From Halopenitus malekzadehii (GTDB taxonomy: Archaea; Halobacteriota; Halobacteria; Halobacteriales; Haloferacaceae): a DNA stretch of 64,000 bases. The stretch is taken from positions 62,001 to 126,000 of the forward strand of contig NZ_FNWU01000001.1 in NCBI RefSeq assembly GCF_900108505.1, in the 5' to 3' direction. This document shows positions 1 through 8,589 of this stretch, in pieces. The notes below the pieces were generated by a model, which saw only the letters and a program-made list of their open reading frames with translations, searched no databases and had not been told where the DNA came from. Position numbers and translations under genes: made by a program. Position 1 is the first letter of the stretch. The number at the start of each line of letters is the position of its first letter.

Positions 1-978
1 GTTCTCGACCGCGATCTGGAGGTCGTCTCAAACGACACGGCAAGCGATCCCTCGCAGGCGGACAGCTACTTCCGGGAGTTCGTCGAGCAGGACGACGCGG
101 TGGCGATCACCGGCGCCGTTTCGAGCGATGTTGGGATCCGAACGTCGGACACCGCCCAGGAGCTTGAAGTTCCGAACTTCCTCCATATGGCGGGCGCCGA
201 CGCGGCGATCAACGACCAGCGTCAGCACTCGTTCCGCGTCGGTCTCTTGCCCGCGTCGAACACGATGATCGCGCAGTCGCAGCTCATTGAGGAACGTGGC
301 TACGAGAACATCGGCGCGATCGTCGGCGACTACGCGTGGGGGCGATCGATCCAGGCCGCCATGGAGGAGCAGTTCGGCGGCGACGTCCAGATCGAGGTCG
401 CACCGGTCGGCACGTCCGACTTCCGGCCCTATCTGCGGAGCTTCGACGAGGACATCGAGTTCCTGAACGCGACCGGCCACCCGCCGGGCAACTTCACGAT
501 CACCCAGCAGGCGTTCGACATCGGTCTCGATCCGGATGTCGTCTCCGGCTCCGGATTCCCGCCCGGGGTTATCCAGGGCGCGCTCGGCGATCTCGCCCAG
601 GAGGCGTATCTCCACTACCACATGTCCGATTACACCACCGAGGAGTACGTCGGTATCGCCGAGGGGTTCTCGGAGGAATTCCCGGAGCAGGACTTCGATA
701 CGCACCACAGTTACGGCTACGTTACCGCACACCTGATCGCGGCGGCGATCGAGGAGGCCGGCGAGGCGACCTCGGCAGCGATCACTGAGACGGTTCGAGA
801 CATCGAGTTCGAGACCCTCTACCCCGAACCACTCCAGTATACGAACGGCGGCGAGCCGGACGGACAGGTTCAGATCTACAGCGAGTTCACTTCGGAGGCG
901 CCCGACTACGCGCCCGACCGTGACTGGGGTCTCTCGGAAGTGTTCCGTTCCGACCCGCTTCCGGCCCGCGAGTACTGA
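1..978 (+). CDS. livK: ABC transporter substrate-binding protein, branched-chain amino acid type (5' truncated)
   Basis: The reading frame is open from base 1, so the N-terminus and signal peptide lie outside the window; 325 residues remain. The protein resembles the periplasmic-binding-protein fold used for Leu/Ile/Val and amides (Peripla_BP_6): an AVSSDVG-type ligand loop, a GAIVGDYAWG segment for the second lobe, and a C-terminal stretch with YSEF. It would capture the ligand outside the membrane and deliver it to the permeases just downstream. The true ligand (amino acid, urea, short amide) cannot be told from sequence. The livH/livM neighbours support the assignment. Confidence 0.85.
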   Translation, partial: VLDRDLEVVSNDTASDPSQADSYFREFVEQDDAVAITGAVSSDVGIRTSDTAQELEVPNFLHMAGADAAINDQRQHSFRVGLLPASNTMIAQSQLIEERGYENIGAIVGDYAWGRSIQAAMEEQFGGDVQIEVAPVGTSDFRPYLRSFDEDIEFLNATGHPPGNFTITQQAFDIGLDPDVVSGSGFPPGVIQGALGDLAQEAYLHYHMSDYTTEEYVGIAEGFSEEFPEQDFDTHHSYGYVTAHLIAAAIEEAGEATSAAITETVRDIEFETLYPEPLQYTNGGEPDGQVQIYSEFTSEAPDYAPDRDWGLSEVFRSDPLPAREY

Positions 979-1256
979 TCCAGGAGACCATCTCCGGAAT
1001 CTCGACTCCGGACCCGGGTTCGGCGACGCTTGCCACCGCGTTCGGCGACGCCTGGCTCCGCGTTCGGCGACGTCCGTATTCGGGTTGGAGACCATCGAGC
1101 CCCGTTGGACGCGGCTGCGACGATCGCCGGATCGGCCCGGGTCCCGACGGCCGGATGCCTCACGCCGCGGTCTGCCGACGATCGAACACACTCACGAGCG
1201 AACAACTAATCCGTAAGGTATACGATGACACCACATCGCAATAGGCGTAGAAGTAT
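979..1256. other. Intergenic region before livH with short degenerate repeats
   Basis: These 278 bases separate the binding protein from the permeases. Around 1018-1075 the word GTTCGGCGACG recurs three times at about 22-base spacing, an imperfect tandem repeat. I see no good ORF. The AT-rich stretch just before 1257 could hold a weak promoter for livH, but no classical TATA box stands out. Confidence 0.4.
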
Positions 1257-2120
1257 ATGGTAGCAACTAACACTTTGATCGCTGTCGGGATCGACGGGAT
1301 CGCATACGGGATGTTTCTGGCGCTTCTGGGCGTCGGGATCACGCTCGTGTTCGGGTTGGGTGAGGTGCTCAACCTCGCGATCGGAATGTTCGCGATCCTC
1401 GGCACGCTGATGGCTCACTATCTGTCGACGGCAGTCGGTCTCGGATCGGTGCCGGCGTTCATCCTCGGCGTGGGTCTGGTCGGGGTCCTCGGCGTCGCCG
1501 TCGATCGAACGCTGCTGTCGCTCGTGTACCGCTCGGACGGGGAGGAACGGATCCTGTTGGGGATCTTCGTCACCCTTGGCCTCTCGATCCTGCTTGAGGG
1601 AACGCTGACCAACTTCTTCCCCTCGCGATACTCGCTCTCGCTCGGGTTGCCCCGCGTCAACGTTATTGGCATCACGATACCCGGGTCCTCGCTTCTCGTC
1701 ATCGCCGTCTCGGCGGTGGTGCTCGTCGCCCTGTTTGCGTTCCTGCGCGGGACGTTCCTCGGGAAGGCCGCTCGAACGGTCTTCCAGGACGAGGTCGGCG
1801 CGCTGCTGATCGGGGTCGATCCACGACGAATCCGGGCGATCGTGTTCGTTCTTGCGACTATCGTTGCCGGCATCGCCGGCGTCGTGTACGGCACGAGCGC
1901 GACCCTTGGAGTCACGAGCGGCTTTCAGTTCACGATCTTCGCGCTGATCGTCTCGATCGTCGGCGGCATCCGAAGCATCGAGGGAACCGCCATCGCGGGG
2001 ATTCTGCTCGGGATCGTCGCGACGTACGCGAACTTCTTCATCGGCGCGTATCTCGCGAGCATCATCCTGTTTATGACCGCAGTGATCATCCTTCTGGTTC
2101 GACCGGTGGTGGGAGAATGA
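1257..2120 (+). CDS. livH: Branched-chain amino acid ABC transporter permease, LivH type
   Basis: This is a 287-aa, almost entirely hydrophobic protein with about eight membrane segments, typical length for LivH. Family features include the early GIAYGMFLALLGVG segment, the GKAARTVFQD EAA-like loop that contacts the ATPase, and the late IVSIVGGIRSIEGTAIAG segment. It would form half of the membrane channel with LivM. The ATG at 1257 lies directly after an AT-rich stretch. The gene overlaps livM by four bases (ATGA), implying translational coupling. Confidence 0.9.
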   Translation: MVATNTLIAVGIDGIAYGMFLALLGVGITLVFGLGEVLNLAIGMFAILGTLMAHYLSTAVGLGSVPAFILGVGLVGVLGVAVDRTLLSLVYRSDGEERILLGIFVTLGLSILLEGTLTNFFPSRYSLSLGLPRVNVIGITIPGSSLLVIAVSAVVLVALFAFLRGTFLGKAARTVFQDEVGALLIGVDPRRIRAIVFVLATIVAGIAGVVYGTSATLGVTSGFQFTIFALIVSIVGGIRSIEGTAIAGILLGIVATYANFFIGAYLASIILFMTAVIILLVRPVVGE

Positions 2121-3136
2121 CGTCGCTACCGCTTCCGCGGACGGAACGCACGTGGACGGGCGTGATGGCCGTCGTGTTGGCCCTTGCCCCGCTTTTCGTC
2201 CTCGAGAGCACCACGTATCTCCGGCTGTACAACCAGTTCCTCATCTTTGCGCTGTTGGCGATCGGCTTGAACATCGCCTTCGGCCACACCGACCAGCTGT
2301 TCCTGTTTATGGGTGCGCTCGCCGGCGGCGCAGCCTACGTGATGGCTGTTCTCTCACAGGACGTCCTCGGGATCTCTCCGTGGCTTCTGATCCCCGTCGG
2401 GATGGCCGCCTCCGGCGTTCTCGGTGCTCTCGTCAGCTGGGTCTCCGCGAAACGGAATCTGGGCGTGATCCTCATCTCGATCCTCACGTTGAACCTGCAG
2501 TTGGCCCTGACTGAGGCGTACGTCGGGCTTCGCAGCATCACCGGCGGGAGCACCGGCTACTCGTTCGGCGGGCTCGGGCTCGATTCGATCGGCTCGATGC
2601 TCGGCGTAAACCGGTTCGCGGTTCTCTCGTATCTTCTCATCCTGTTCGTCGTTCTCGCGCAGTTGGTCTACGTCCGCCTGATCGCGGGCAAGTACGGCCT
2701 CGCCTTCGAGGCGATCCGCGAGGACGACCTCGCCGCCGCCTCCATCGGCATCGACGTGGTTCGGTACAAGACGGTCGCGGGGTTCCTCGCGGCCGCGCTC
2801 ATCGGACTCGGCGGGATCATGATGGCGGAGTTCCAGGGGACCGTCCTTCCGGGCGACTACGGGTTCGCGGCGATCGACGTGATGGTGCTGATCATGCTCA
2901 TCGTGGGCGGCATCCGTACCACGTTCGGCCCGGTCGTCGGCGCCGCCGTCGTGTTCGCCATCGAGGAGCTGCTCTCGCCGGTCGGCCAGTGGGAAACGGC
3001 GATCTTCGGCGCCCTCCTGATCGTTCTGTTCCTCTATTTCCGTGAGGGAATGATGCCCGTCCTCTCCGACGCCATCGATCGGCTCCGTGATGGGAATGAG
3101 CCGCCGTCAGCCGGCACGAGCGACGGCCACCCCTGA
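2117..3136 (+). CDS. livM: Branched-chain amino acid ABC transporter permease, LivM type
   Basis: The protein is a 339-aa polytopic membrane protein with the LivM signature of an LRLYNQFLIFALLAIGLNI start, an FEAIREDDLAAASIGI coupling loop for the ATPase, and a VGGIRTTFGPVVGA segment near the C-terminus. It pairs with LivH as the second permease. Translation starts inside the livH stop (ATGA overlap). The last 30 residues form a hydrophilic tail. It is convergent with livF, which lies 225 bases downstream on the other strand. Confidence 0.9.
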   Translation: MTSLPLPRTERTWTGVMAVVLALAPLFVLESTTYLRLYNQFLIFALLAIGLNIAFGHTDQLFLFMGALAGGAAYVMAVLSQDVLGISPWLLIPVGMAASGVLGALVSWVSAKRNLGVILISILTLNLQLALTEAYVGLRSITGGSTGYSFGGLGLDSIGSMLGVNRFAVLSYLLILFVVLAQLVYVRLIAGKYGLAFEAIREDDLAAASIGIDVVRYKTVAGFLAAALIGLGGIMMAEFQGTVLPGDYGFAAIDVMVLIMLIVGGIRTTFGPVVGAAVVFAIEELLSPVGQWETAIFGALLIVLFLYFREGMMPVLSDAIDRLRDGNEPPSAGTSDGHP

Positions 3137-3361
3137 CCGTCACCGTCACAATCGTTTCACCGACCCCGCAATTGGCGCCACCGTTCGTGAACGGCGAGGC
3201 TTTCTCCTCGAACTTCCGTCACCGTTTGCACCCCCCGTCACCGTCGAATTCGATGACGGGGACCGATCGACGGTCTGGCCACGACGGTCCCGATCGATCG
3301 ACACCGAGAAGATTCGTTCGCGTCCCCGGTCCGGAAATCCGATCCGGCCGTCGAGACGGCG

Positions 3362-4054
3362 CTAGAGGTAGGCATCCTTGACGTGGTCGCTCTCGAGCAT
3401 CCCCTGGCCGGTGTCCTCGTGAACTATCTGTCCGTTCTCGAGGAGGTATGCGCGGTCGGCGAGATCGAGCGCCTTATCGACGTGCTGTTCGACGAGGAGG
3501 ATCGTCGTCTCGTCGCTGATCTCGTCGATGATCTCGAAGACGCGATCAGTGATCTGGGGGGCCAGTCCTTCGCTCGGCTCGTCGAGTGCGAGGATCTTCG
3601 GTTCCGACATCAGCCCGCGGGCGATCGCCAGCATCTGCTGTTCGCCCCCGCTCAGCGATCCGGCACGCTGTTCGGACCGTTCCTCGAGAATCGGGAACCG
3701 GTCGTACATCTGCTCGATCCGGGCGTCGATGTCGTCTCGCTGCCTGTAGGCACCCATCTCCAGGTTCTCACGGACGGACATCTCCCCGAAGAGGTTCCGT
3801 TCCTCGGAGACGAGCACGAACCCGTGTTGGACGATCTCTCCGGGGTCGAGATCGGCGACGTCATCGCCCCACAGGGTGACCGATCCGGAATCGACGGGAT
3901 GGAGGCCGCTCATCGTCTTCATCAGCGTCGATTTTCCGGCGCCGTTCGGACCCACGAGCGAGACGACCGTGTCCTCCTCGGATAGCTCCAGGGAAACGTC
4001 CCAGATGACCTGCATCCGGTCGTAGGAGACGTCGATGTTGGAGAGCTCGATCAT
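3362..4054 (-). CDS. livF: Branched-chain amino acid ABC transporter ATP-binding protein, LivF type
   Basis: The ATPase has about 230 residues: Walker A GPNGAGKST, signature LSGGEQQM, Walker B LALDEPSEGL and a switch His in LLVEQHVDKAL. The LivF-specific PSEGLAP motif follows Walker B. I start at the internal ATG (MIELSNIDVSY) because that is where family homology begins; a longer frame to 4093 would overlap livG. It lies directly downstream of livG (stop of livG at 4056) and would energise the LivH/LivM channel. Confidence 0.9.
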   Translation of the reverse strand: MIELSNIDVSYDRMQVIWDVSLELSEEDTVVSLVGPNGAGKSTLMKTMSGLHPVDSGSVTLWGDDVADLDPGEIVQHGFVLVSEERNLFGEMSVRENLEMGAYRQRDDIDARIEQMYDRFPILEERSEQRAGSLSGGEQQMLAIARGLMSEPKILALDEPSEGLAPQITDRVFEIIDEISDETTILLVEQHVDKALDLADRAYLLENGQIVHEDTGQGMLESDHVKDAYL

Positions 4055-4055
4055 C

Positions 4056-4781
4056 TCAGACAGCACTCCCGAGGTACGCCTCGACGACTGCATCGTCGTC
4101 GCGGATCTCTTCCGGAGTTCCGTCGGCGATCAGCTCGCCGCTCTGGAGGACGAGCAGTCGGTCCACGGTTCCCATAATGGCGTCCATAATGTGTTCGATC
4201 CAGAACACCGAGATACCTCGTTCGTCCCGGATCCGTTCGATGCTCTCGGAGAGTTCGGCCACCTCGTTGGGTGTGAGCCCGCTGGCGATCTCGTCGAGCA
4301 TGATCAGGTTCGGATCCGCGGCGAGCACGCGTGCCATCTCGAGCTGTTTCTTCTGTGCCAGCGGGAGCGCACCGGCGTCCATCTCAGCGTGTTCGGCGAG
4401 GCCGAGGAACTCGAGCGACTCCATCGCCCGATCCCGGGCCGTCTCCCGGTCGATCGATTCGGTCGTTCCGAACGTCGCGCCGGCGATGGCGTTCTCGAGG
4501 ACGGTCATCTCGTTGAACACGCGGACGATCTGGAAGGTCCGGACAAGCCCCAGTTGGGCGACCTCGTGAGTCTTGACTTCGAGGAGGTCCTGTCCGTTGA
4601 ACCGGATCGAACTGCCCTCCTCGGGGGTCAACACGCGGGTTATCGTGTTGAACAGGGTCGTCTTTCCGGCCCCGTTCGGCCCGATCAGGCCGACGATCTC
4701 CCCGTCGTCGATCTCGAATGAGACGTCGTCGACGGCGACGAGTCCGCCGAACTCCTTGCGGACGTCGGAAACCTCTAGCAT
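4056..4781 (-). CDS. livG: Branched-chain amino acid ABC transporter ATP-binding protein, LivG type
   Basis: The 241-aa ATPase carries Walker A GPNGAGKTT, a signature region in the LivG-variant form (GALPLAQKKQLEMAR) and Walker B LIMLDEIASGLTPNE. The switch His is in FWIEHIMDAI. The ATG at 4781 (MLEVSDVRKEFGG) is where family similarity starts; upstream in-frame codons are not LivG-like. LivG and livF form a two-gene minus-strand unit convergent with livHM, so the transporter is encoded by two transcripts. Confidence 0.9.
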   Translation of the reverse strand: MLEVSDVRKEFGGLVAVDDVSFEIDDGEIVGLIGPNGAGKTTLFNTITRVLTPEEGSSIRFNGQDLLEVKTHEVAQLGLVRTFQIVRVFNEMTVLENAIAGATFGTTESIDRETARDRAMESLEFLGLAEHAEMDAGALPLAQKKQLEMARVLAADPNLIMLDEIASGLTPNEVAELSESIERIRDERGISVFWIEHIMDAIMGTVDRLLVLQSGELIADGTPEEIRDDDAVVEAYLGSAV

Positions 4782-4809
4782 CGTTGTGCATAGACGGGTC
4801 GAGGCCGTC

Positions 4810-5541
4810 TTAACCCTTGTGAAGGACTGCCATTTTTTGTCGGATGGCATTCCCCTCACCGATCGATCCGGCACCCATACCGACGTTCGATCCCGCCGTC
4901 ACTCGGTTCGCGATCGCCAGTATTGCCCGTGTAGTTCCGCTTCTGGGTTGTGTGGCGACGATCGGGCGCTCCTCGATCACTGATCGACTCAATGCGACGT
5001 CCTCGGGAAGCTGCTCCACGGGTGCCCCGAGCACATCCGCGATCCGATCAACCGGCGTTACGTCCTCCGGCCGGTTGAGCGCGACCGCCGCCAGTCCGGT
5101 CCCGAGCTCCCGCGCGAGCTCCCGCGTCCGTATCGCGTCCGGAAGTGCAAACGATCGCGGTGAGGCGACGAGTAGACACCGATCCGCGACGGCGAGTGGA
5201 ACGCCGGCATCCGCGCGGCGTCCTGCGGGACAATCGACCACGACGATTCCACACTCCCGCTCGATCGTCCGCAGCGCGTCACCAAGACGGGTGAGGTCGC
5301 TCGCTCGCGCCCCCGCAAGCGATCGCCCACACGGAAGGACGGTGACCGGTCCCTGCCGGAGGCAGTCACGCGGATCGGCACGTCCGGCAAGCACGTCGTG
5401 GAGGTCCGTGCCCGTTGGTGCCGGCAGGTCGGCCATCCCGAGATCCGCATCCACGACGACGCCGTCGCAAGCCGCAGCGAGGTTGTACGCGATCGTCGTC
5501 TTTCCGACGCCCCCTTTCCCTCCGACGACCGCGACGATCAC
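4810..5541 (-). CDS. MinD/ParA-superfamily P-loop ATPase (haloarchaeal)
   Basis: This is a 243-aa deviant-Walker ATPase with GGKGGVGKTT at residues 7-16, including the signature Lys9, and a VVVDADLGMADL motif for the switch region. Such proteins dimerise on ATP and act as positioning or loading factors for chromosomes, cell poles or metal clusters. No membrane-targeting amphipathic helix typical of bacterial MinD is evident at the C-terminus. It starts with GTG inside the stop codon of the upstream gene (GTGA overlap), so the two are probably co-translated. Exact partner unknown. Confidence 0.85.
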   Translation of the reverse strand: MIVAVVGGKGGVGKTTIAYNLAAACDGVVVDADLGMADLPAPTGTDLHDVLAGRADPRDCLRQGPVTVLPCGRSLAGARASDLTRLGDALRTIERECGIVVVDCPAGRRADAGVPLAVADRCLLVASPRSFALPDAIRTRELARELGTGLAAVALNRPEDVTPVDRIADVLGAPVEQLPEDVALSRSVIEERPIVATQPRSGTTRAILAIANRVTAGSNVGMGAGSIGEGNAIRQKMAVLHKG

Positions 5542-6419
5542 GCGAGCCTCCGAAGGGTCGTGATCGGGACGTCGAGACGGTCGTGGCGGTCGATCACCTC
5601 ATCCAGCCGGTCGCGAAGCGTCTCGAGCGTCTCGATCTCGGCCGCGATCCGGTCCACGTCGGATTCGAGAGCGTCCAGACCGCCCGCCTCGGCCACGGCG
5701 GAGGTGGCCGCCTCGAGGTCGGCATCCGATACGACCGTGAGTCGGTCGAGCTCCGCGCTCACCGTCTCGATCCGGCGTTCGACCGTCCCGATGGCCGTCC
5801 CGTCCGGAGCCCGGCCGGAACCGACACCGTCCGTATTCGGGCCGAGGTCCGGGTCATCCACGTTCGACTCGTCGACCGGTTCGTTCGTCATCGTTCCGCC
5901 GTCGGTGCTTGCGGAGCCATCCGCCCGGGCCGCCGTCCCGCCTTCGGCCGTCGACACCGCTTCGCCGTTCGTGTCTGCGGATGCCCTCCGTGTCCCGGCC
6001 GCCCCCGCTCGGTCCGCAGGGCCCTCGATCCCCGGTACGCAGTCTCGCGGCGGCCGATGGTCCCCGAGGGTCCGGATCGCACGATCGGCGGCGGCGTTCG
6101 CCCCCGTTCCGTCTGTGTCTCGTCGACCAACCTCGTCCTTGATGGGTTCGACCGACTCGATCGTCATTGGTCGACGTTCCGAATCCAACCCCGTCGCACA
6201 GACGTACCCGAACCCGACTCGCGAGGATCCCTCGATATGGCAGGTGTACCCCGAACGGTCCCAGCCGGGTTCGGGAACACCGTGACGTCGTGGTGGCACC
6301 ACCGGGCCGTCCAGGTCGTTTCGGAGCCGAACCAGCTTCGCCTCCGGGCCGTCGTTACACAACAGACACGTCACGATCGCCAGCCCGCCACGCCGTTCGA
6401 CGTTCCACCTGAGGTCCAT
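5538..6419 (-). CDS. Haloarchaeal conserved protein, DUF7857-like
   Basis: The protein has 293 residues and no known catalytic motif. The N-terminal 80 residues look like a small folded domain with a Cys pair (TCLLCNDG) and further Cys/Trp/Gly (PGWDRSGYTCHIEG), followed by an acidic low-complexity middle and a C-terminal predicted coiled coil of about 90 residues rich in Glu, Leu and Asp. I believe this is the DUF7857 type found beside the MinD-like ATPase in haloarchaea; the family number is from memory. It may be a partner or regulator of that ATPase, with which it overlaps. Confidence 0.7.
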   Translation of the reverse strand: MDLRWNVERRGGLAIVTCLLCNDGPEAKLVRLRNDLDGPVVPPRRHGVPEPGWDRSGYTCHIEGSSRVGFGYVCATGLDSERRPMTIESVEPIKDEVGRRDTDGTGANAAADRAIRTLGDHRPPRDCVPGIEGPADRAGAAGTRRASADTNGEAVSTAEGGTAARADGSASTDGGTMTNEPVDESNVDDPDLGPNTDGVGSGRAPDGTAIGTVERRIETVSAELDRLTVVSDADLEAATSAVAEAGGLDALESDVDRIAAEIETLETLRDRLDEVIDRHDRLDVPITTLRRLA

Positions 6420-6594
6420 GGCCGGTCTGGCGCCCGTTCGTATCTAAAGGTCAGCACGACGCGACCGGCTCCGCCCAGTTCGAGTCGGTGCCATCCATCC
6501 CGTTGGTACCGTGCCGCGATCCGATCGGTGTTTCACGGACGGGCGATCGGCGCGCGACGCTTGTTCCGTCCTATGGGCTGCTGATCGAGCCGGC

Positions 6595-7728
6595 TCACAG
6601 GCGGACGATCGGGACGCCAAGCGTGAGGGCTGCCGTCGCGATGTCGTCCTCTTCATCTCTCCCCACTCCGTCGGACTCCGTGCCTACGCCCGGGTTACCA
6701 ACCACGACGATCGGCGCCCGCCGCCCCGCAAGCGAGATCGCGGCAATATCGGCGATCGTCCGTGGTCCACACCACTCTCCTGGCCGCGATCCGGCCTCCA
6801 CCGCGATCGGAAGCCCTTCGAGCGTCGATCGAAACGTCGGATGGACCGCTGCGGCGAGTTCACGGCGGGCCTCCCGTTCCAGGTTCGCGATTTCGTCCTC
6901 AAGCCGGAGACGACGCTCTCGCCGGTCCCGATCGCGTCTGGCGGCCCGCCGGGCCCGATCGAGGTCCTGTTTCGCCGCAATGCGGGCCGTCTCCGCCTCC
7001 GATAGTTCCGTCAGCGTCGCCTCGAGATCCGCACGGACCGCTTCCCGGTCCTCTTCGAGCTCCCGACGGGCTGTCAACTCCCCGCGTATCGTCGCTGCCC
7101 GCTCGCGAAGGTCGTGAATATCCGCCCCGACCGATGCGACCTTCCGTCGCGCCTCCGCGAGATCGACTGCTGGAAGATCCATCTCCTCCAGCCGGCGTCG
7201 ACGGGCGGCCAGCGTCGCCCCGACCGAGGCGACGTGGCCGCGTTCGCGTGCCACGACTGCGAGGAGTCCTCGCAGCGATCGTCTCGCCGGGACTCGATCG
7301 AACGCGGTTGACGTCGACGGCCGTACACACGCGATCGTGACACAGGTCGTCTCGTCCTCCGCTTTCGGGACGGTCCCGGAGTCTCGGCTGGCCGATCCCG
7401 CGGTCCGTTCCCCGGTCTGCGCCCTGGACCGCCTCCTGGATCGTCCCGCCGTCGCTGCGGGTCGGATCCGGTCCAACACCCGTTCAACTCGCGGATCATT
7501 CGAGTTGCTCGCCGGAGTAGCCGCGCTGCTCGCCGGATCTGCCGAAGCGATCGGCGAGCCATCCGCGACGATCGCCGGACCGGTTCCGCCGATCGGATCC
7601 CACGACACGTCGCGGAGGTCCACCACCGTGCCCGACCGCTTGACCGGGCCGATCCTGACGCGTATCGCCGGCACGGATCGCGTTCGATCCGTCACCGTCG
7701 CGACCCGGGACTCACAGCGGTCGTTCAC
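6595..7728 (-). CDS. Haloarchaeal coiled-coil protein, DUF7856-like
   Basis: The protein has 377 residues. The central part, roughly residues 170-310, is a long predicted coiled coil (alternating Arg/Glu with Leu), and the C-terminus is a small hydrophobic alpha/beta segment ending LTLGVPIVRL. GTG at 7728 is chosen as start because it overlaps the end of the upstream gene; the open frame continues to 7962 but that extension is Arg/Ser-rich and looks like a shadow. Function is unknown. It is part of the minus-strand series leading to the MinD-like ATPase. Confidence 0.65.
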   Translation of the reverse strand: MNDRCESRVATVTDRTRSVPAIRVRIGPVKRSGTVVDLRDVSWDPIGGTGPAIVADGSPIASADPASSAATPASNSNDPRVERVLDRIRPAATAGRSRRRSRAQTGERTAGSASRDSGTVPKAEDETTCVTIACVRPSTSTAFDRVPARRSLRGLLAVVARERGHVASVGATLAARRRRLEEMDLPAVDLAEARRKVASVGADIHDLRERAATIRGELTARRELEEDREAVRADLEATLTELSEAETARIAAKQDLDRARRAARRDRDRRERRLRLEDEIANLEREARRELAAAVHPTFRSTLEGLPIAVEAGSRPGEWCGPRTIADIAAISLAGRRAPIVVVGNPGVGTESDGVGRDEEDDIATAALTLGVPIVRL

Positions 7729-8038
7729 GCAGCGTCTCCGGATCCGGGTGTCGAGTACCGGCCGCGAACTTCGCGTACGGCGTCGCGGGCGAGTCTCGTG
7801 CCGCGTAGGCGGTCGCGGCCTCGCGGACCGCGGCGTCCACCGCCTCGAACTCGTTGAACGGCGACGTCCGTTCGATCTGCACGTCACCCCCGTGTGCGGC
7901 CCGTAACCGCAACGCCAGAAACGCGCCGTATGCGGTCCCCTCGAGCACCGCTGCTCGCCCAAACCGGCGTACCACCACGTCCTCGTGGGATCGACACGCG
8001 TTCCGCAGCGCCGTCCGTGCCGTCCGCGAGTACACCAT
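7712..8038 (-). CDS. Small haloarchaeal conserved protein, DUF7855-like
   Basis: The protein has about 108 residues beginning MVYSRTARTAL. It is largely helical with Ala- and Arg-rich segments and has no membrane segment or metal motif. ATG at 8038 is preferred over the ATG at 8050. An AT-rich promoter region (8043-8095) precedes it, so this is probably the first gene of the four-gene minus-strand operon ending with the MinD-like ATPase. It overlaps the following gene by 17 bases. Confidence 0.65.
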   Translation of the reverse strand: MVYSRTARTALRNACRSHEDVVVRRFGRAAVLEGTAYGAFLALRLRAAHGGDVQIERTSPFNEFEAVDAAVREAATAYAARDSPATPYAKFAAGTRHPDPETLRERPL

Positions 8039-8220
8039 CACCAACAACATAAATACTAATTATATAGTTTTAAATTAAATCCATTGATAGTAGAATACAA
8101 AACCCGAGCCCACGGTCAACACGTCGTGCCGTTCCCAACGGTTGAGACGGCCCCCTCAGCCACGTTCGGGCATATCGGCTTCGGGGAGGGTGATCTCACC
8201 GAGGGCCGTTGCCACGGGCG
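8039..8220 (-). promoter_or_regulatory. AT-rich promoter region between two minus-strand units
   Basis: Bases 8043-8095 are strikingly AT-rich in a GC-rich genome and contain several TATA-like words (TTATATAG, TTTAAATT). They lie just upstream of the gene starting at 8038 and downstream of the gene ending at 8221. This is the most likely transcription start zone for the DUF785x/MinD-like operon. Confidence 0.5.
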
Positions 8221-8589
8221 TCACAGTTTTTCGACGTCGAACCGGATCCGATCGCCGTCTTCGGTGCCGTCATCACCCTCAATGTGCTCCGTGGTTCCAT
8301 CCACCAGCTCCGCGTTCCTGCCCGGGACGTCCCCGTTTTCGCTCGGGTCGGATCGAACGAGTTCCAGGATCCGCTCACGCGCCGCCGCTTCCGAGGTGGC
8401 CACGACGACGGTTCCGTCGATCGGGTCGGATCCGTGCGCCCGATACACCGCCTCGGGTCCCTCGAACTCCGTCGCGTACGTACGAAGGACGGCGATCGTT
8501 CGTCGTTCCGTCTCGGCAAGGCTCGCTTTGCCGTCCTCGAACCGCCGGAGGGCGTCCTCGACGTTTCGGATGGCAGATATTCGGTCCAT
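8221..8589 (-). CDS. Small haloarchaeal conserved protein downstream of mcm, DUF7854-like
   Basis: This 122-aa acidic protein starts MDRISAIRNVEDALRRFEDG. It has a helical N-terminal half and a second half with a VVVATSEAAARERILELVR alpha/beta segment; the C-terminal 40 residues are Asp/Glu-rich. Its ATG begins immediately after the mcm stop codon with no spacer, so it is almost certainly co-transcribed with the helicase. No catalytic motif is seen. The family name is remembered rather than tested. Confidence 0.7.
   Translation of the reverse strand: MDRISAIRNVEDALRRFEDGKASLAETERRTIAVLRTYATEFEGPEAVYRAHGSDPIDGTVVVATSEAAARERILELVRSDPSENGDVPGRNAELVDGTTEHIEGDDGTEDGDRIRFDVEKL

Noticed and set aside
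7729-7962. Upstream extension of the DUF7856-like gene to 7962
   Set aside because: The extra residues are Arg/Ser/Thr-rich shadow sequence overlapping the gene that ends at 7712.
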